A model generated the notes under the pieces. It was not told the DNA's origin, did no database searches, and was given only the letters and a program-made list of their open reading frames with translations. The position numbers and the translations under genes were made by a program. 64,000 nucleotides of DNA, from NCBI GenBank assembly GCA_030710605.1, contig CP092870.1:93571742-93635741 (forward strand), written 5' to 3'. This DNA is from Cordylochernes scorpioides. Taxonomy: Eukaryota; Arthropoda; Arachnida; Pseudoscorpiones; Chernetidae. This document shows, one piece after another, positions 37,001 through 41,525 of this stretch (the stretch's first letter is position 1; every line of letters begins with the position of its first letter).

Positions 37001-37337
37001 TTAATTTTTGTTTGCTCCTGACGAGGACAAAATATTTTTGTCGAAACGTCGAGGTAATAAAAAGATTTACTGGCCGAAGTATCTTCATTTTCAAGAGACT
37101 TATGGATAAAACTTGGAATGTTTAAGGAGAATGATAGATAGTCACTGAAACATCAGGAATTAATATACATAAATGATTGATGTAGACATATATTTTTCTA
37201 TACCAACTTCCAACCAACAAAATACCTCCATCCAGTACTGTGTACTTACCTCCAGGAATCTGGGTGACGATGTAGCCATAGAAGAAAGATCCCAGAAGTA
37301 CTCCCTGAGTACCGCTCGTCCAGTTATATTCGCGGGA
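9823..37337 (-). CDS. SLC17A5-like: SLC17-family transporter (sialin / phosphate-cotransporter type), ten exons, N-terminus outside the window
   Basis: Ten minus-strand exons with GT-AG borders and matching phases encode 416 residues plus stop, covering membrane helices from about TM2 to the C-terminus of a major facilitator transporter. Family hallmarks are [26 protein letters not shown] with [22 protein letters not shown] and [10 protein letters not shown]. The usual GLGEG before the TFPAMH motif reads GLCEG here. Members move organic or inorganic anions (sialic acid, glutamate, nucleotides, phosphate) across lysosomal, vesicular or plasma membranes. The substrate cannot be fixed from this sequence. 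About 80-100 N-terminal residues, including TM1, were not found in 38.7-64 kb. Introns range from 51 bp to over 9 kb and are filled with minisatellites, MITEs and a nested C2CD3-like gene. Human sialin is about 495 residues, so the missing part fits in size. Confidence 0.9.
10108..10387 (-). repeat. YCPYC-family element, subfamily A, inverted copy
   Basis: Reverse copy of the 8455-8862 element. It carries GAACCCTCCCAGCGGTTTCG and the TGCCCTTACTGCGATG block near its left end. It lies in the intron between SLC17 exons I and J. The 88-residue open frame across it reflects repeat sequence, not a gene. Confidence 0.6.
10578..10830 (+). mobile_element. Hammerhead-bearing retrozyme/Penelope-like unit, single copy
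   Basis: Same unit as the tandem at 34100-34640: ACCAGCTAAACACCTCTTTGG, then the ribozyme core near 10663-10686, then AGTTTGCCGAAGCAGGTGTT and the GACGG-like end. The tail half also occurs inverted at about 10500-10560. It lies in the SLC17 intron between exons I and J. Confidence 0.55.
10657..10700 (+). ncRNA. Degenerate hammerhead ribozyme motif
   Basis: Core CTGACGA (10663-10669), stem II GGGT/GCCC with loop CATTA, and GAAA (10683-10686). Helix III is imperfect (ACCATTGT), the cleavage triplet would be GTT, and stem I has one mismatch and one wobble. It is probably a decayed copy of the motif at 34135. Confidence 0.5.
11009..11101 (-). CDS. SLC17A5-like: SLC17 exon I
   Basis: 93 nt, exactly 31 codons, after GTTTTCAG and before GTAAATAT. 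It encodes [20 protein letters not shown] followed by [11 protein letters not shown] (TM11). Confidence 0.92.
11508..12835. repeat. Minisatellite, ~40 bp x ~33
   Basis: Unit close to GGGAGCCACGCAACCTGGAT TGGTAGACAAACAACAAT, 38-42 bp with small indels in the ACAA part. Copies diverge toward the right end (AAGCAACC and GCTAGTC variants from 12600). It sits mid-intron between SLC17 exons H and I. Long open frames cross it in several frames because the unit lacks stops. These are not genes. Confidence 0.95.
13194..13339 (-). CDS. SLC17A5-like: SLC17 exon H
   Basis: 146 nt after TTCTTGCAG, ending CGG|GTAGGT. It encodes [20 protein letters not shown], then [13 protein letters not shown] and [15 protein letters not shown] (TM9-TM10), a strongly conserved SLC17 block. 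Confidence 0.93.
13459..13600 (+). repeat. Tc1-like MITE, left part
   Basis: CTCATGGACAAAACTTAAGG to about ACCAAGTGTGAATAACTTC, then the match stops. The flanking motif GTAGAAGAATCAATAATC occurs both just left (13442-13459) and again at 13715-13732. Confidence 0.6.
13917..13961 (-). pseudogene. U2 snRNA 5'-end fragment
   Basis: Read on the minus strand from 13961: ATCGCTTCTCGGCC, TTATGGCTAAGATCAAAGTG. This matches the start of U2 snRNA with two differences over about 34 nt (an A for T in the loop and one extra A), and more weakly beyond. The branch-site-pairing and Sm regions that follow in a real U2 are absent, so it is not functional. It could be a truncated retropseudogene or the head of a snRNA-derived SINE. 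It lies in the intron between SLC17 exons G and H. Confidence 0.7.
14111..14283 (-). repeat. Tc1-like MITE, diverged full copy
   Basis: TACACTCATTGAAAATTTTA at the left and TTTTGTCCATGAGTGTA at the right, TA on both sides, about 172 bp. Intronic (exons G-H). Internal sequence matches the family in reverse orientation. Confidence 0.7.
14394..14526 (-). CDS. SLC17A5-like: SLC17 exon G
   Basis: 133 nt after GTGCGCAG, ending GGCG|GTAGGT. It encodes [20 protein letters not shown] and then [20 protein letters not shown] (TM8 and the following loop). A 51-bp minisatellite starts about 20 bp upstream of its acceptor. Confidence 0.92.
14545..15262. repeat. Minisatellite, ~51 bp x ~13
   Basis: Unit CTGTTGCATATTGTCAATTT ACATAGTATCCACAGACATC TTAGAGATTAC, with 55-65 bp variants. 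It starts about 20 bp from the acceptor of SLC17 exon G and fills most of the intron up to exon F. The unit contains no copy of the exon. Confidence 0.95.
15526..15675 (-). CDS. SLC17A5-like: SLC17 exon F
   Basis: 150 nt, exactly 50 codons, from TGCACAG|CGG to CGG|GTACCG. It encodes [20 protein letters not shown], then [20 protein letters not shown] and [10 protein letters not shown] (TM7 region). Its first 47 nt and its acceptor recur throughout the adjoining minisatellite. Confidence 0.92.
15629..17850. repeat. Minisatellite carrying the exon F splice acceptor, ~84 bp x ~26
   Basis: The first copy overlaps the 5' end of exon F (15629-15675). Every later unit repeats, on the minus strand, the acceptor GTTGCACAG|CGGCTCAAG plus coding sequence equivalent to [14 protein letters not shown], then about 35 bp of intron (CATCACATGTTCAACAAACA). 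A shorter ~72-bp unit lacks the 11 bp around the word AACATCTTGG. Some units change the acceptor (for example AGCCGCAG at about 16333 and AGCCGCTAT at about 17396), but most keep CAG|CGG. Confidence 0.95.
17920..18240 (+). repeat. YCPYC-family element, subfamily A
   Basis: Contains TTGGCGAAACCGCTGGGAGG, then a GATTCACC variant of the box, then CATTGCAGTAATGACAGTAG. It ends AATGCTTTCATTT. About 320 bp, in the large SLC17 intron next to the 84-bp array. Confidence 0.6.
18625..19085. repeat. Minisatellite, ~36 bp x ~13
   Basis: Unit AATGTATCCATATCTTCACG GGGAATATGTCTAAC, with TTTTCTGGGGG variants. In the SLC17 exon E-F intron, flanked by YCPYC elements on both sides. Confidence 0.95.
19090..19395 (+). 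repeat. YCPYC-family element, subfamily A
   Basis: Starts near GAGCAATGCGCTCGATGC and contains GGCGAAACCGCTGGGAGGG and CGTTGCAGTAAAGACAGTAG. It ends TTTAATGCTTTCATTTC. Confidence 0.6.
19396..20833. other. AT-rich intron sequence
   Basis: No gene supported. It holds one end of the GACAGATGGCG hairpin family (about 19420-19450) and long AT runs near 20500-20540. The 109-residue open frame at 20043-20372 is A/T-driven and has no recognisable motif. Confidence 0.45.
20834..21035. repeat. Foldback element with CGAAAGCTTGCC motif
   Basis: The left arm (AAAGCTAACGGCG ... TTTATTGG ... AAGCTTTTGGAAAATAA) and the right arm (TTATTTTCCGAAAGCTTGCC ... CCAATAAAG ... CGCCGTTAG) are inverted copies about 80 nt long. 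The inner part contains CCTGTTGAAGGAGG. The same family is at 29738-30232. Confidence 0.7.
21139..24240 (-). CDS. C2CD3: C2CD3-like protein, intronless C-terminal part
   Basis: A single open frame of about 1034 codons ending in TGA at 21139, with no ATG near its 5' edge (first in-frame Met about 84 codons in). Numbering from a GTG at 24204, C2-like domains lie at about 225-395 (with the block [17 protein letters not shown]), 430-590 ([15 protein letters not shown], then [17 protein letters not shown]), 610-775 and 812-935 ([15 protein letters not shown] ... GWYHLHHP). A Ser/Pro-rich tail with a short coiled segment ([14 protein letters not shown]) ends at 1021. The order and the second-domain motif match C2CD3, a centriolar distal-end protein needed for appendages and cilia. 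Vertebrate C2CD3 is over 2000 residues with many introns, so this is either a terminal mega-exon or a 5'-truncated retrocopy. The frame becomes closed exactly at the MITE boundary, 24240. It lies inside an SLC17 intron, same strand. Confidence 0.8.
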   Translation of the reverse strand, partial: SESIFPLSPNLCVVHHVLTFPSRRVYYHAGSHAPWNGKRLCALDRTQVLELEFVDIRRHGNCIDLPSGSFGRFVSLFDLFAGVMGANLDMGDSVTPDALVSILEKARNLRKSMVASTYGDRNVCDVDTPIDPKYQQLLDFVENSGETSCDGDSHLNDPEIEEIFLPLTHAAKKKKTSKKIDKNDKRSKKEMPPCGLDVKKIALKPRITSAPEDVPKVTSQQTNQDVTTEVPGLSPARLSVLGRSKFLKVSIVRVILDSRRQPTAGKKKSNMYIVECSSPLPSSRDTWDQSGHRVTSSPMLRFISRRLTDGAIFFNQSQVLDTDVPAYALETYLTKSLKFTIMVRCLETRSLLVVGTASLTIREVLASISPEFVLPLTLNKSFDPDQLDLPVLNPSIKLKLFFSQPERKQVQWQIIEQSASDTKTSTDATTYQSQTGFDPSFSYLEGSLYCYLQILNGQNFKSPSSPRTIELVVRVFFTSIQLKSEFSWLSPNIAMNVSHVIPFEPSRRALDQLRENMLVIEVWDGQTFLGLCKLPLFNFYLILHNPSSAKEYFTSYRSPLVGMDGVYPVSHPITFEYQGDLQVYLALGTLSQIGALRSPVQNDPTPRQESIQIPDEEINSKSLHIFEIRIGSSTYYTLEQSENSECFVVYLFPTQNPGSNRPRWIMEKYTTPAIAYSASVNFNYARKHRLSFPSSKSFQNILEESGWIPDKDGYYPGLPLEFWMRSHNRKHLVMAGHLPISNLISLMSKWKNDNIEPSGQQILLSLASDGEVKGHLDLNLLFSIEKHSEADAFTKTDPIDILPTPVVPQLKNQNKESELSEDSGLEVRVTVERAIHLRPFDSEVPTSDLYATVRSGDQVHRTNTVPFSPSPTWMFHCDLSTIRDRMTIIAQIWTTSGEGESTDFCLGTSAIDLRALASLRQLSGWYHLHHPATGQCVGQLKLTMAVKQDQSYLPTIPTSSLNPPSSIHPSTSSSLDRLKVLLEELDSLQVRLSSSTPPQSPHLEDEDTNVLSKSDDMSLCNISDEEAILREFS
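24240..24396. repeat. Foldback MITE abutting the C2CD3-like frame
   Basis: The ends are near-perfect inverted repeats: ATTAATCAAATATAAATCTC at the left and GAGATTTATATTTGATTAAT at the right, continued inward by CGAGGATA / TATCCTCG and GTTTACAAGTTTTC / GAAAACTTGTAAAC. 157 bp, non-coding. Confidence 0.8.
24580..24787 (-). repeat. Tc1-like MITE, full copy
   Basis: 208 bp from CACTCATGGCCAAAATTTAA to TTTTGTCCATGAGTG, with TA at 24578-24579 and 24788-24789. Internal TATCTCGTGTGTCTTCAATA is shared with the other copies. Confidence 0.85.
25053..25180 (-). CDS. SLC17A5-like: SLC17 exon E
   Basis: 128 nt after CATGCAG, ending AAG|GTACAG. It encodes [15 protein letters not shown], then [18 protein letters not shown] and [10 protein letters not shown], the central cytoplasmic loop. 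It is separated from exon D by only 51 bp (25181-25231), a length divisible by three and free of stops in frame. Confidence 0.9.
25232..25318 (-). CDS. SLC17A5-like: SLC17 exon D
   Basis: 87 nt encoding [18 protein letters not shown] and then [11 protein letters not shown], ending at GTGAGT. The acceptor (GTGTGTGAAG) has a poor pyrimidine tract. The choice is fixed by phase and by family alignment. Confidence 0.87.
25475..25535 (+). repeat. LINE 3'-tail fragment
   Basis: ACAAGCTTGATACCGTAATA, then TGATTGAGTAGAGATAAGAA and AGAAGAAG. This is the same 3' segment that follows the zinc-knuckle piece on the minus strand at 54080-54160 and the array end near 5190. Intronic. Confidence 0.5.
26412..26716 (-). 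repeat. tRNA-derived SINE, near full-length
   Basis: Minus-strand head (26716 to about 26645) is tRNA-like: box A-like GTGGTTAAATCGTTGG, and a T-arm/box B CGGGATCGAATCCCG at 26650-26664. The body then carries CCACATGTACTA-type sequence toward 26412. The body is shared with 8091, 54275 and 58316. It lies in the SLC17 exon C-D intron. An internal RNA polymerase III promoter is inferred from the boxes. Confidence 0.75.
27279..27560 (+). repeat. Tc1-like MITE with a triplicated left end
   Basis: The first ~73 bp (ACTCATGG ... AACTCTGAAAGATA) occur three times in a row, from about 27279, 27353 and 27426. Only the third runs on into the rest of the element (TTACAGTGTCCTTTATTGAA). The right end is missing. 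Confidence 0.75.
27925..28385 (+). repeat. YCPYC-family element, subfamily B, with partial upstream unit
   Basis: An inverted pair of end segments at 27928-28030 (GCGCGCCATCTGTTATC / GATAACAGATGGCGCGC) precedes a full unit. That unit begins near TGATATTTGCGGAAGAGCG, contains GGCGAAACCGCTGGGAGGG with the TTCACCACTGATGAGCC box, and ends AGTTTCGAATTTTGAT. The end segment therefore flanks the unit on both sides, a tandem layout like that at 56158. Confidence 0.65.
28780..29410. repeat. Minisatellite, 54 bp x ~12
   Basis: Unit GATGGAATAGTCTTCAGACC CAACACATATACAGTTAGCA CTCCCCTTGACAAG, nearly invariant (GG/GA and GCA/ACA variants). 54 is divisible by three, so an 18-residue periodic open frame appears on the minus strand. 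Not a gene. In the intron between SLC17 exons C and D, about 145 bp from exon C. Confidence 0.96.
29556..29643 (-). CDS. SLC17A5-like: SLC17 exon C
   Basis: 88 nt, after GGTCTAG and before GTGAGTAC. It encodes [17 protein letters not shown] followed by [12 protein letters not shown], the most diagnostic SLC17 segment. Phase 0 in, phase 1 out. Confidence 0.92.
29738..30232. repeat. Foldback element, CGAAAGCTTGCC family, expanded
   Basis: Left arm about 29738-29806 (TTTATTTATTTATGTG ... CTTTCGGGC ... CCTTCAACAGG) and right arm about 30165-30232 (CTTGTTGAAGG ... CCGAAAGCTTGCCAAG ... AAATAAAG) are inverted copies. Unlike 20834-21035, about 360 bp separates them, including a run of 17 G's (29890-29906). 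Confidence 0.6.
30355..30600. repeat. Dispersed repeat shared with 33315-33640
   Basis: Contains ATGAGTTTCTTTTCAACGAA and GATGAGGTATGAAAGGATGA, then TTTAAATGTCGTTTTACAAT at the end. The related copy at 33315-33640 is a near-complete palindrome. This one has lost most of its right arm. Confidence 0.6.
30676..30821 (-). CDS. SLC17A5-like: SLC17 exon B
   Basis: 146 nt, from TTTCGCAG|GGTACT to GAG|GTGGGT, joining exon A in phase 1. It encodes GYFAGMFGG ... [17 protein letters not shown] ... RILEGLCE, corresponding to TM3-TM4 of the family. Its first ~35 nt and its acceptor are repeated about 20 times in the adjoining array. Confidence 0.92.
30787..32655. repeat. Minisatellite carrying the exon B splice acceptor, ~90 bp x ~20
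   Basis: The array overlaps the 5' end of exon B. Units repeat, on the minus strand, the acceptor GTTTCGCAG|GGTACTT and about 20-36 nt of exon B, then intron sequence TGTGTGAATTCTAGGAAAC. The unit nearest the exon matches best. Units from 32270 to 32655 form a second homogeneous block with GAATATCCTGCG variants. 90 nt is 30 codons, so long periodic open frames cross it on both strands. These are not genes. Confidence 0.94.
32665..33158 (+). repeat. Tc1-like MITE split by a YCPYC-B insertion
   Basis: The left half runs to CACGAGATAACCAAGT (32762). The right half resumes at GTAAACAAAATTG (33071) and ends TGTCAATGAGTG. The inserted element is 32763-33062. The far left end has merged with the 90-bp array. 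Confidence 0.75.
32763..33062 (+). mobile_element. YCPYC-family element, subfamily B, clean insertion
   Basis: 300 bp, from TGATATTTGCGGAAGAGCGA to TTTCCAATTTTGAT, flanked by an 8-bp target duplication AACCAAGT (32755-32762 and 33063-33070). Because the host is another repeat with a known consensus, the element's ends are fixed here. It has no terminal inverted repeats. A duplication without inverted ends suggests retrotransposition. Confidence 0.75.
33315..33640. repeat. Large palindromic foldback element
   Basis: Arms of about 150 nt around a centre near 33478: ATTGTAAAACGACATTTAAA at the left, TTTAAATGTCGTTTTACAAT at the right. CAACGAAAAATC, GGTATGAAAGGGTGAATTGT and their inverses lie between. 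Non-coding. It would form a long hairpin in single strand. Confidence 0.85.
33641..34095. other. Intron sequence without recognised features
   Basis: AT-rich, in the SLC17 exon A-B intron. Nothing supported. Confidence 0.4.
34096..34645 (+). mobile_element. Tandem pair of ~333-bp hammerhead-bearing units (retrozyme or Penelope-terminal type)
   Basis: Two copies of the same module start at the cores CTGACGA (34141) and CTGAAGA (34474), 333 bp apart. Each continues CATTAGCCCGAAACCAT, then GTTGTGGCTTTGTCACCGAC, then a GTCTATTTTGACGGGAGAGG end. ACCAGCTAAACATCTCTTTG lies between them. A third single unit is at 10578-10830 and an inverted tail at 57060-57140. Tandem short repeats each with a hammerhead are the hallmark of retrozymes and of Penelope-like element ends. 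No coding sequence is present. Confidence 0.7.
34135..34178 (+). ncRNA. Hammerhead ribozyme, type I, complete
   Basis: All conserved parts are in place. Stem I is CCTAGA (34135-34140) with TCTAGG (34173-34178), six perfect pairs. The core is CTGACGA (34141-34147). Stem II is GGGC/GCCC (34148-34151, 34157-34160) with loop CATTA. GAAA lies at 34161-34164. Helix III is the palindrome ACCATGGT (34164-34171), and the cleavage triplet is GTC with the cut expected after C34172. A loop-less palindromic helix III implies pairing between two RNA copies, as in other short-helix-III hammerheads. Confidence 0.8.
34914..35118 (-). repeat. Tc1-like MITE, full copy
   Basis: 205 bp between TA dinucleotides. 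Ends CATTCATGGACAAAACTTAA and TTAAGTTTTGTCCATGAGTT. It contains TATCTCGTGTATCTTCAATA. Confidence 0.85.
35546..35722. repeat. pogo-like MITE
   Basis: 177 bp, TA on both sides, ends CAGTTAAACCTGTCTATAAC and ACATGTTTAACTG. Internally it has inverted GGTGCTATAGA blocks. Same family as 62522-63047. Confidence 0.75.
36071..36762 (+). mobile_element. TRIM-like miniature LTR retrotransposon
   Basis: Direct repeats of about 180 bp at 36071-36252 and 36583-36762 (CGTAACAAAGTATTTATTAT and TGTAACATAGTATTTATTAT at their starts, CCCTAATTTTCCACGTG at their ends). A 330-bp internal part without open frame starts with a primer-site-like TTTTAGTGGAGATGCTGGG and ends with a purine tract AGGGAAGGAGATA before the second repeat. 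It is flanked by ATAT (36067-36070, 36763-36766). Remnants of the same ends are at 54832-54870 and 60075-60130. It would depend on enzymes from another element. Confidence 0.8.
36965..37105 (+). repeat. Hairpin repeat with hammerhead-like core
   Basis: CTC-CTGACGA (37019-), a 7-bp hairpin GACAAAA/TTTTGTC, GAAACGTC, then GAG complementary to CTC. It is followed by GGTAATAAAAAGATTTACTG. One extra G interrupts the junction of core and stem II, so cleavage is doubtful. Related to the foldback at 55127-55400. Confidence 0.45.
37250..37337 (-). CDS. SLC17A5-like: SLC17 exon A
   Basis: 88 nt, 29 codons plus one base. It starts after TTATGTGCAG and ends GGAG|GTAAGT. It encodes [11 protein letters not shown] followed by [14 protein letters not shown], the loop and helix before the conserved Gly-Gly. 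A 52-bp minisatellite begins right at its acceptor. Confidence 0.9.
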
Positions 37338-37338
37338 C

Positions 37339-38715
37339 TGCACATAACATACAGTACTGCTACTATAGTACACCATAGTACAGGGGTCAGTGCACACAAC
37401 ATACAGTACTGCTACTATAGTACACCATAGTACAGGGGTCAGTGCACACAACATACAGTACTGCTACTATAGTACACCATAGTACAGGGGTCAGTGCACA
37501 CAACATACAGTACTGCTACTATAGTACACCATAGTACAGGGGTCAGTGCACACAACATACAGTACTGCTACTATAGTACACCATAGTACAGGGGTCAGTG
37601 CACACAACATACAGTACTGCTACTATAGTACACCATAGTACAGGGGTCAGTGCACACAACATACAGTACTGCTACTATAGTACACCATAGTACAGGGGTC
37701 AGTGCACACAACATACAGTACTGCTACTATAGTACACCATAGTACAGGGGTCAGTGCACACAACATACAGTACTGCTACTATAGTACACCATAGTACAGG
37801 GGTCAGTGCACACAACATACAGTACTGCTACTATAGTACACCATAGTACAGGGGTCAGTGCACACAACATACAGTACTGCTACTATAGTACACCATAGTA
37901 CAGGGGTCAGTGCACACAACATACAGTACTGCTACTATAGTACACCATAGTACAGGGGTCAGTGCACACAACATACAGTACTGCTACTATAGTACACCAT
38001 AGTACAGGGGTCAGTGCACACAACATACAGTACTGCTACTATAGTACACCATAGTACAGGGGTCAGTGCACACAACATACAGTACTGCTACTATAGTACA
38101 CCATAGTACAGGGGTCAGTGCACACAACATACAGTACTGCTACTATAGTACACCATAGTACAGGGGTCAGTGCACACAACATACAGTACTGCTACTATAG
38201 TACACCATAGTACAGGGGTCAGTGCACACAACATACAGTACTGCTACTATAGTACACCATAGTACAGGGGTCAGTGCACACAACATACAGTACTGCTACT
38301 ATAGTACACCATAGTACAGGGGTCAGTGCACACAACATACAGTACTGCTACTATAGTACACCATAGTACAGGGGTCAGTGCACACAACATACAGTACTGC
38401 TACTATAGTACACCATAGTACAGGGGTCAGTGCACACAACATACAGTACTGCTACTATAGTACACCATAGTACAGGGGTCAGTGCACACAACATACAGTA
38501 CTGCTACTATAGTACACCATAGTACAGGGGTCAGTGCACACAACATACAGTACTGCTACTATAGTACACCATAGTACAGGGGTCAGTGCACACAACATAC
38601 AGTACTGCTACTATAGTACACCATAGTACAGGGGTCAGTGCACACAACATACAGTACTGCTACTATAGTACACCATAGTACAGGGGTCAGTGCACACAAC
38701 ATACAGTACTGCTTC
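37339..38715. repeat. Minisatellite, 52 bp x ~26, almost perfect
   Basis: Unit GTACAGGGGTCAGTGCACAC AACATACAGTACTGCTACTA TAGTACACCATA, essentially identical from copy to copy. Part of the unit (CATACAGTACTGCTACTATAG) continues the intron sequence next to the exon A acceptor, but the acceptor AG is not in the unit. Homogeneity implies recent expansion or gene conversion. Assembly length may be unreliable. Confidence 0.97.
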
Positions 38716-38843
38716 CATTGTGTACACCTCTACAAGACATTGACACCTCTCTTCCTTTCCAATAAAAATACAAGACTGAGATGTGAACCCATACTACTCA
38801 CACACCTTGAGTTACCTTAATTAAGTATTCTTTTTTTTTTTTT

Positions 38844-39081
38844 CAATTAAAAAGACATATATTGGATCAAAAATCATTTATTTTACCAATATTTCAGTTG
38901 GCTGAACGCCAACCTTTGGCGTTATTTTTAAAACTTAATTCTGTTGATGTTATGTGGGGCTGAGTTTGTTGTTGACACACATTAAATATGTTATAATACC
39001 TTGATAAAGGTTGGCGTTCAGCCAACTGAAATATTGGTAAAATAAACGATTTTTTGATCCAATATATACCTTTTTAATTAA
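38844..39081. repeat. Foldback element, GGCTGAACGCC family
   Basis: Inverted arms TATTGGATCAAAAATCATTT ... CCAATATTTCAGTTGGCTGA and GCCAACTGAAATATTGG ... GATCCAATATATACC, about 85 nt each. Further copies: 56866-57031 (two arms) and 61541-61690 (one arm). Confidence 0.8.
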
Positions 39082-39154
39082 AGATTTATCTATGGATTGC
39101 TTTATTTTCAAAAGTCTTTTTTTTATAACTATTTTTGACGCGTATGGTTCTTTT

Positions 39155-39745
39155 TCGAATAAAATATTTTTCTACTGCCCTTACTGCAATTCTATATACA
39201 GTTACGAGCGTCATTCCTCATCTCCTAATCTCCTAATCAATCATCTCTCTCTGTCATCGTTTGCTTTTTTTTGGAATGGCGCCCTCCTATTGGTTGGCTA
39301 CGGTCACGCCACCTTTGCCCCCCCCACTCGCTATTTATGTAACTATTGTGTTGGAGCGGGTCGCTCCCTAAATAAATGCATATATTAGATAATAACCAAA
39401 TGTAATCCTCTCTTTCTTTTTCCCAGTAAGAGACGCCTACGGAAGCCAACAGTACATAAACAGATAAAGCACATAGGCTATAGTTATTAACCAACATATG
39501 CAATTATTTAAGGCGCCAATTTATAATTGTAACAAATAGTATTTGAATCAAAACATTCAATCGGGTAAAACACGGGCGTTGCCCGGGTCATTCGGCTAGT
39601 GATAAAATAATGATGAGTCAGGCCCTACCATTATTTTTATAATTGCCGTAAGGATAGTAGAAAATTGTTTTATTCTAAAAAGAATCATACGCGACGAAAA
39701 TAGTTTCAATTTATTACAACAGATGGCGTGCTAGTGCATTATATA
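39155..39745. repeat. Mosaic of YCPYC-B ends and another dispersed element
   Basis: TTCTACTGCCCTTACTGCAA at 39171 and the closing segment ATTGCCGTAAGGATAGTAG ... CAACAGATGGCGTGCTAGTG at 39640-39740 look like the two ends of a YCPYC-B element. Between them lies an insertion ending in CACGGGCGTTGCCCGGGTCA TTCGGCTAGT, an end also seen at 40630-40676. Confidence 0.45.
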
Positions 39746-39809
39746 TTTTGTTTACAATTTTTTTTTTCAAATCAATAAAAAAAGAAAAAGAAATACAGCT
39801 TTATAAGTA

Positions 39810-40017
39810 CACTCATCGAAAGGAAGTTGTACCTTATAGCATGTATATCGGTATTCAGACAATAACTCTGAAAGTTATTACAGTGACCTTTATTGAAGAC
39901 ACACGAGATAACCAAGTGTGAATAAAATTTCTTCTGTCTCTTAAAAAAAAAAAAAAAAAAAAAAGACGACCGGCGATATCAAATATTTTCTACTTCCTTA
40001 AGTTTTATCCATAGGTG
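39810..40017 (+). repeat. Tc1-like MITE
   Basis: CACTCATCGAAAGGAAGTTG (a deletion in the left end) to TTTTATCCATAGGTG, TA on both sides. It contains an A run of about 22. Same internal sequence as the family. Confidence 0.75.
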
Positions 40018-40489
40018 TATCTCTCTCTCTCTCTCTCGACCTTTAAAAACAAAAATAATAAATCATCATGAGCTATTTGCTTCATTTTGGTGGAAAAATA
40101 TATTTTAACATAATTAGGGAGAGAATAAAAATAAATAAACCACATAATATCATTTAATTTTACATTTTAACCTTCCTATTGATCAAACGTAAAAAAAAAA
40201 AAAAAAAACAATATGGTCAAAAGTCAAAAATATTTTTAAAAATCAATCACAGAATATTTATTCATTTTATTCTACACAAATTTGAAAAAATTAAATGAAA
40301 AAAATATTTTAATAAAAACTCATCAAATACTCTATATATTTTTTCAGTATTTTTTTCTTCAACTCAAAATAAATTTTATATAAAAATAAATCATGGCTTT
40401 CTTCACTTAAATTGTGTTAAGATTTCAATTCCCCAGCATATGGCTTGAATCGCTAGAGAGATTTTGAGATTAAAACTTCTTTATTACAA

Positions 40490-40677
40490 TGTCCATATCC
40501 CTATATATAGTCACGACCGTCTTTCCTCATCGGCCTCTGTCACGGATGCGCGCGCACAGGGAGGTCACGTGCTCGCCGGCTCCCTCGAGCCGGATTTGAA
40601 CCAGCGACCTAAGGATCACCGTCGTAACATCTACAGTCGGGTAAAACACGGGCGTTGCCCGGGTCATTCGGCTAGTA
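40490..40677 (-). repeat. tRNA-like SINE, second family
   Basis: On the minus strand it begins ACTAGCCGAATGACCCGGGC and reaches a T-arm-like CGCTGGTTCAAATCCGGCTC at 40588-40607, then GAGGGAGCCGGCGAGCACG, GC-rich against its surroundings. The box B match is good. Box A is unclear. Confidence 0.5.
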
Positions 40678-41525
40678 AGAATATATAAGGTTAAATACAG
40701 AATAAATATAAATATGAATAAATGAGATTATATAATGATAAATATATGAATAAATAGATAGATATGAATAGATGAAAATAATTAATAAATATATATTAAA
40801 ATATATATAACGCTAGAGAGATTTTGAGATATAAAAATATGTTATTCACATCATACACAAGTCAATGGTGGTATTATATAATAATTGTAAAAAGTGGGAT
40901 ATGAAAAATATAAACTAAAAGAGTAAAACTATATACAGTTATGTAAAGTCCAGTAGACTCCTCCAACGACAAAGCAATCTCTATCGCTAGAGAGAGAGAG
41001 AGAGAGAGAGTGAGAAAAATAGGGTTAAATTACAAACAATTTTTCACATTTTTAAAAATCAAGGCAAAACTTATTAAAAATATATATAGTTTTTCAAAAA
41101 TCAATCTTTTTTTTTCTTTGCTTTAATTAAGAATTCCTCTTTTCCCCCCTTTCTGAGAGAGAAATATTTAAATTTGATGAGAAAGAAGGGTGAGGAGAAA
41201 TCTATCCTCAGCACAATTCCAACAAATCAAACTTTAGAAATTATTGACATTTTCCAAAATAAGTAAAACAAAAAAACATAAACAGATATTCTACCAACAC
41301 ACAACTATTATCTAACGAAAACAACTAAATCTAAAAAAAAAAGTTCTAAAATAAAAAAATATTTTAAAAGTTTTTTTTTTTTTCAATCGAATTTTGGATA
41401 TGGGAAACGTCAGATGTTTTAGTGAATTTTTTTTCTATAAACGAAAATTTAATTGAAAAATGAATAAATTTAAAATAGGTATTGAAGTTATTAAATAATA
41501 TTGTATATATACATATATATATATA
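40678..41525. other. Gene-free AT-rich stretch with simple repeats
   Basis: Contains an (AG)n run near 40986-41010 and ATAT/AAATA-rich sequence. No gene. Confidence 0.5.

Noticed and set aside
37339..38715. CRISPR-like regular array
   Set aside because: There are no spacers. The whole 52-bp unit repeats. It is a eukaryotic minisatellite inside an intron.
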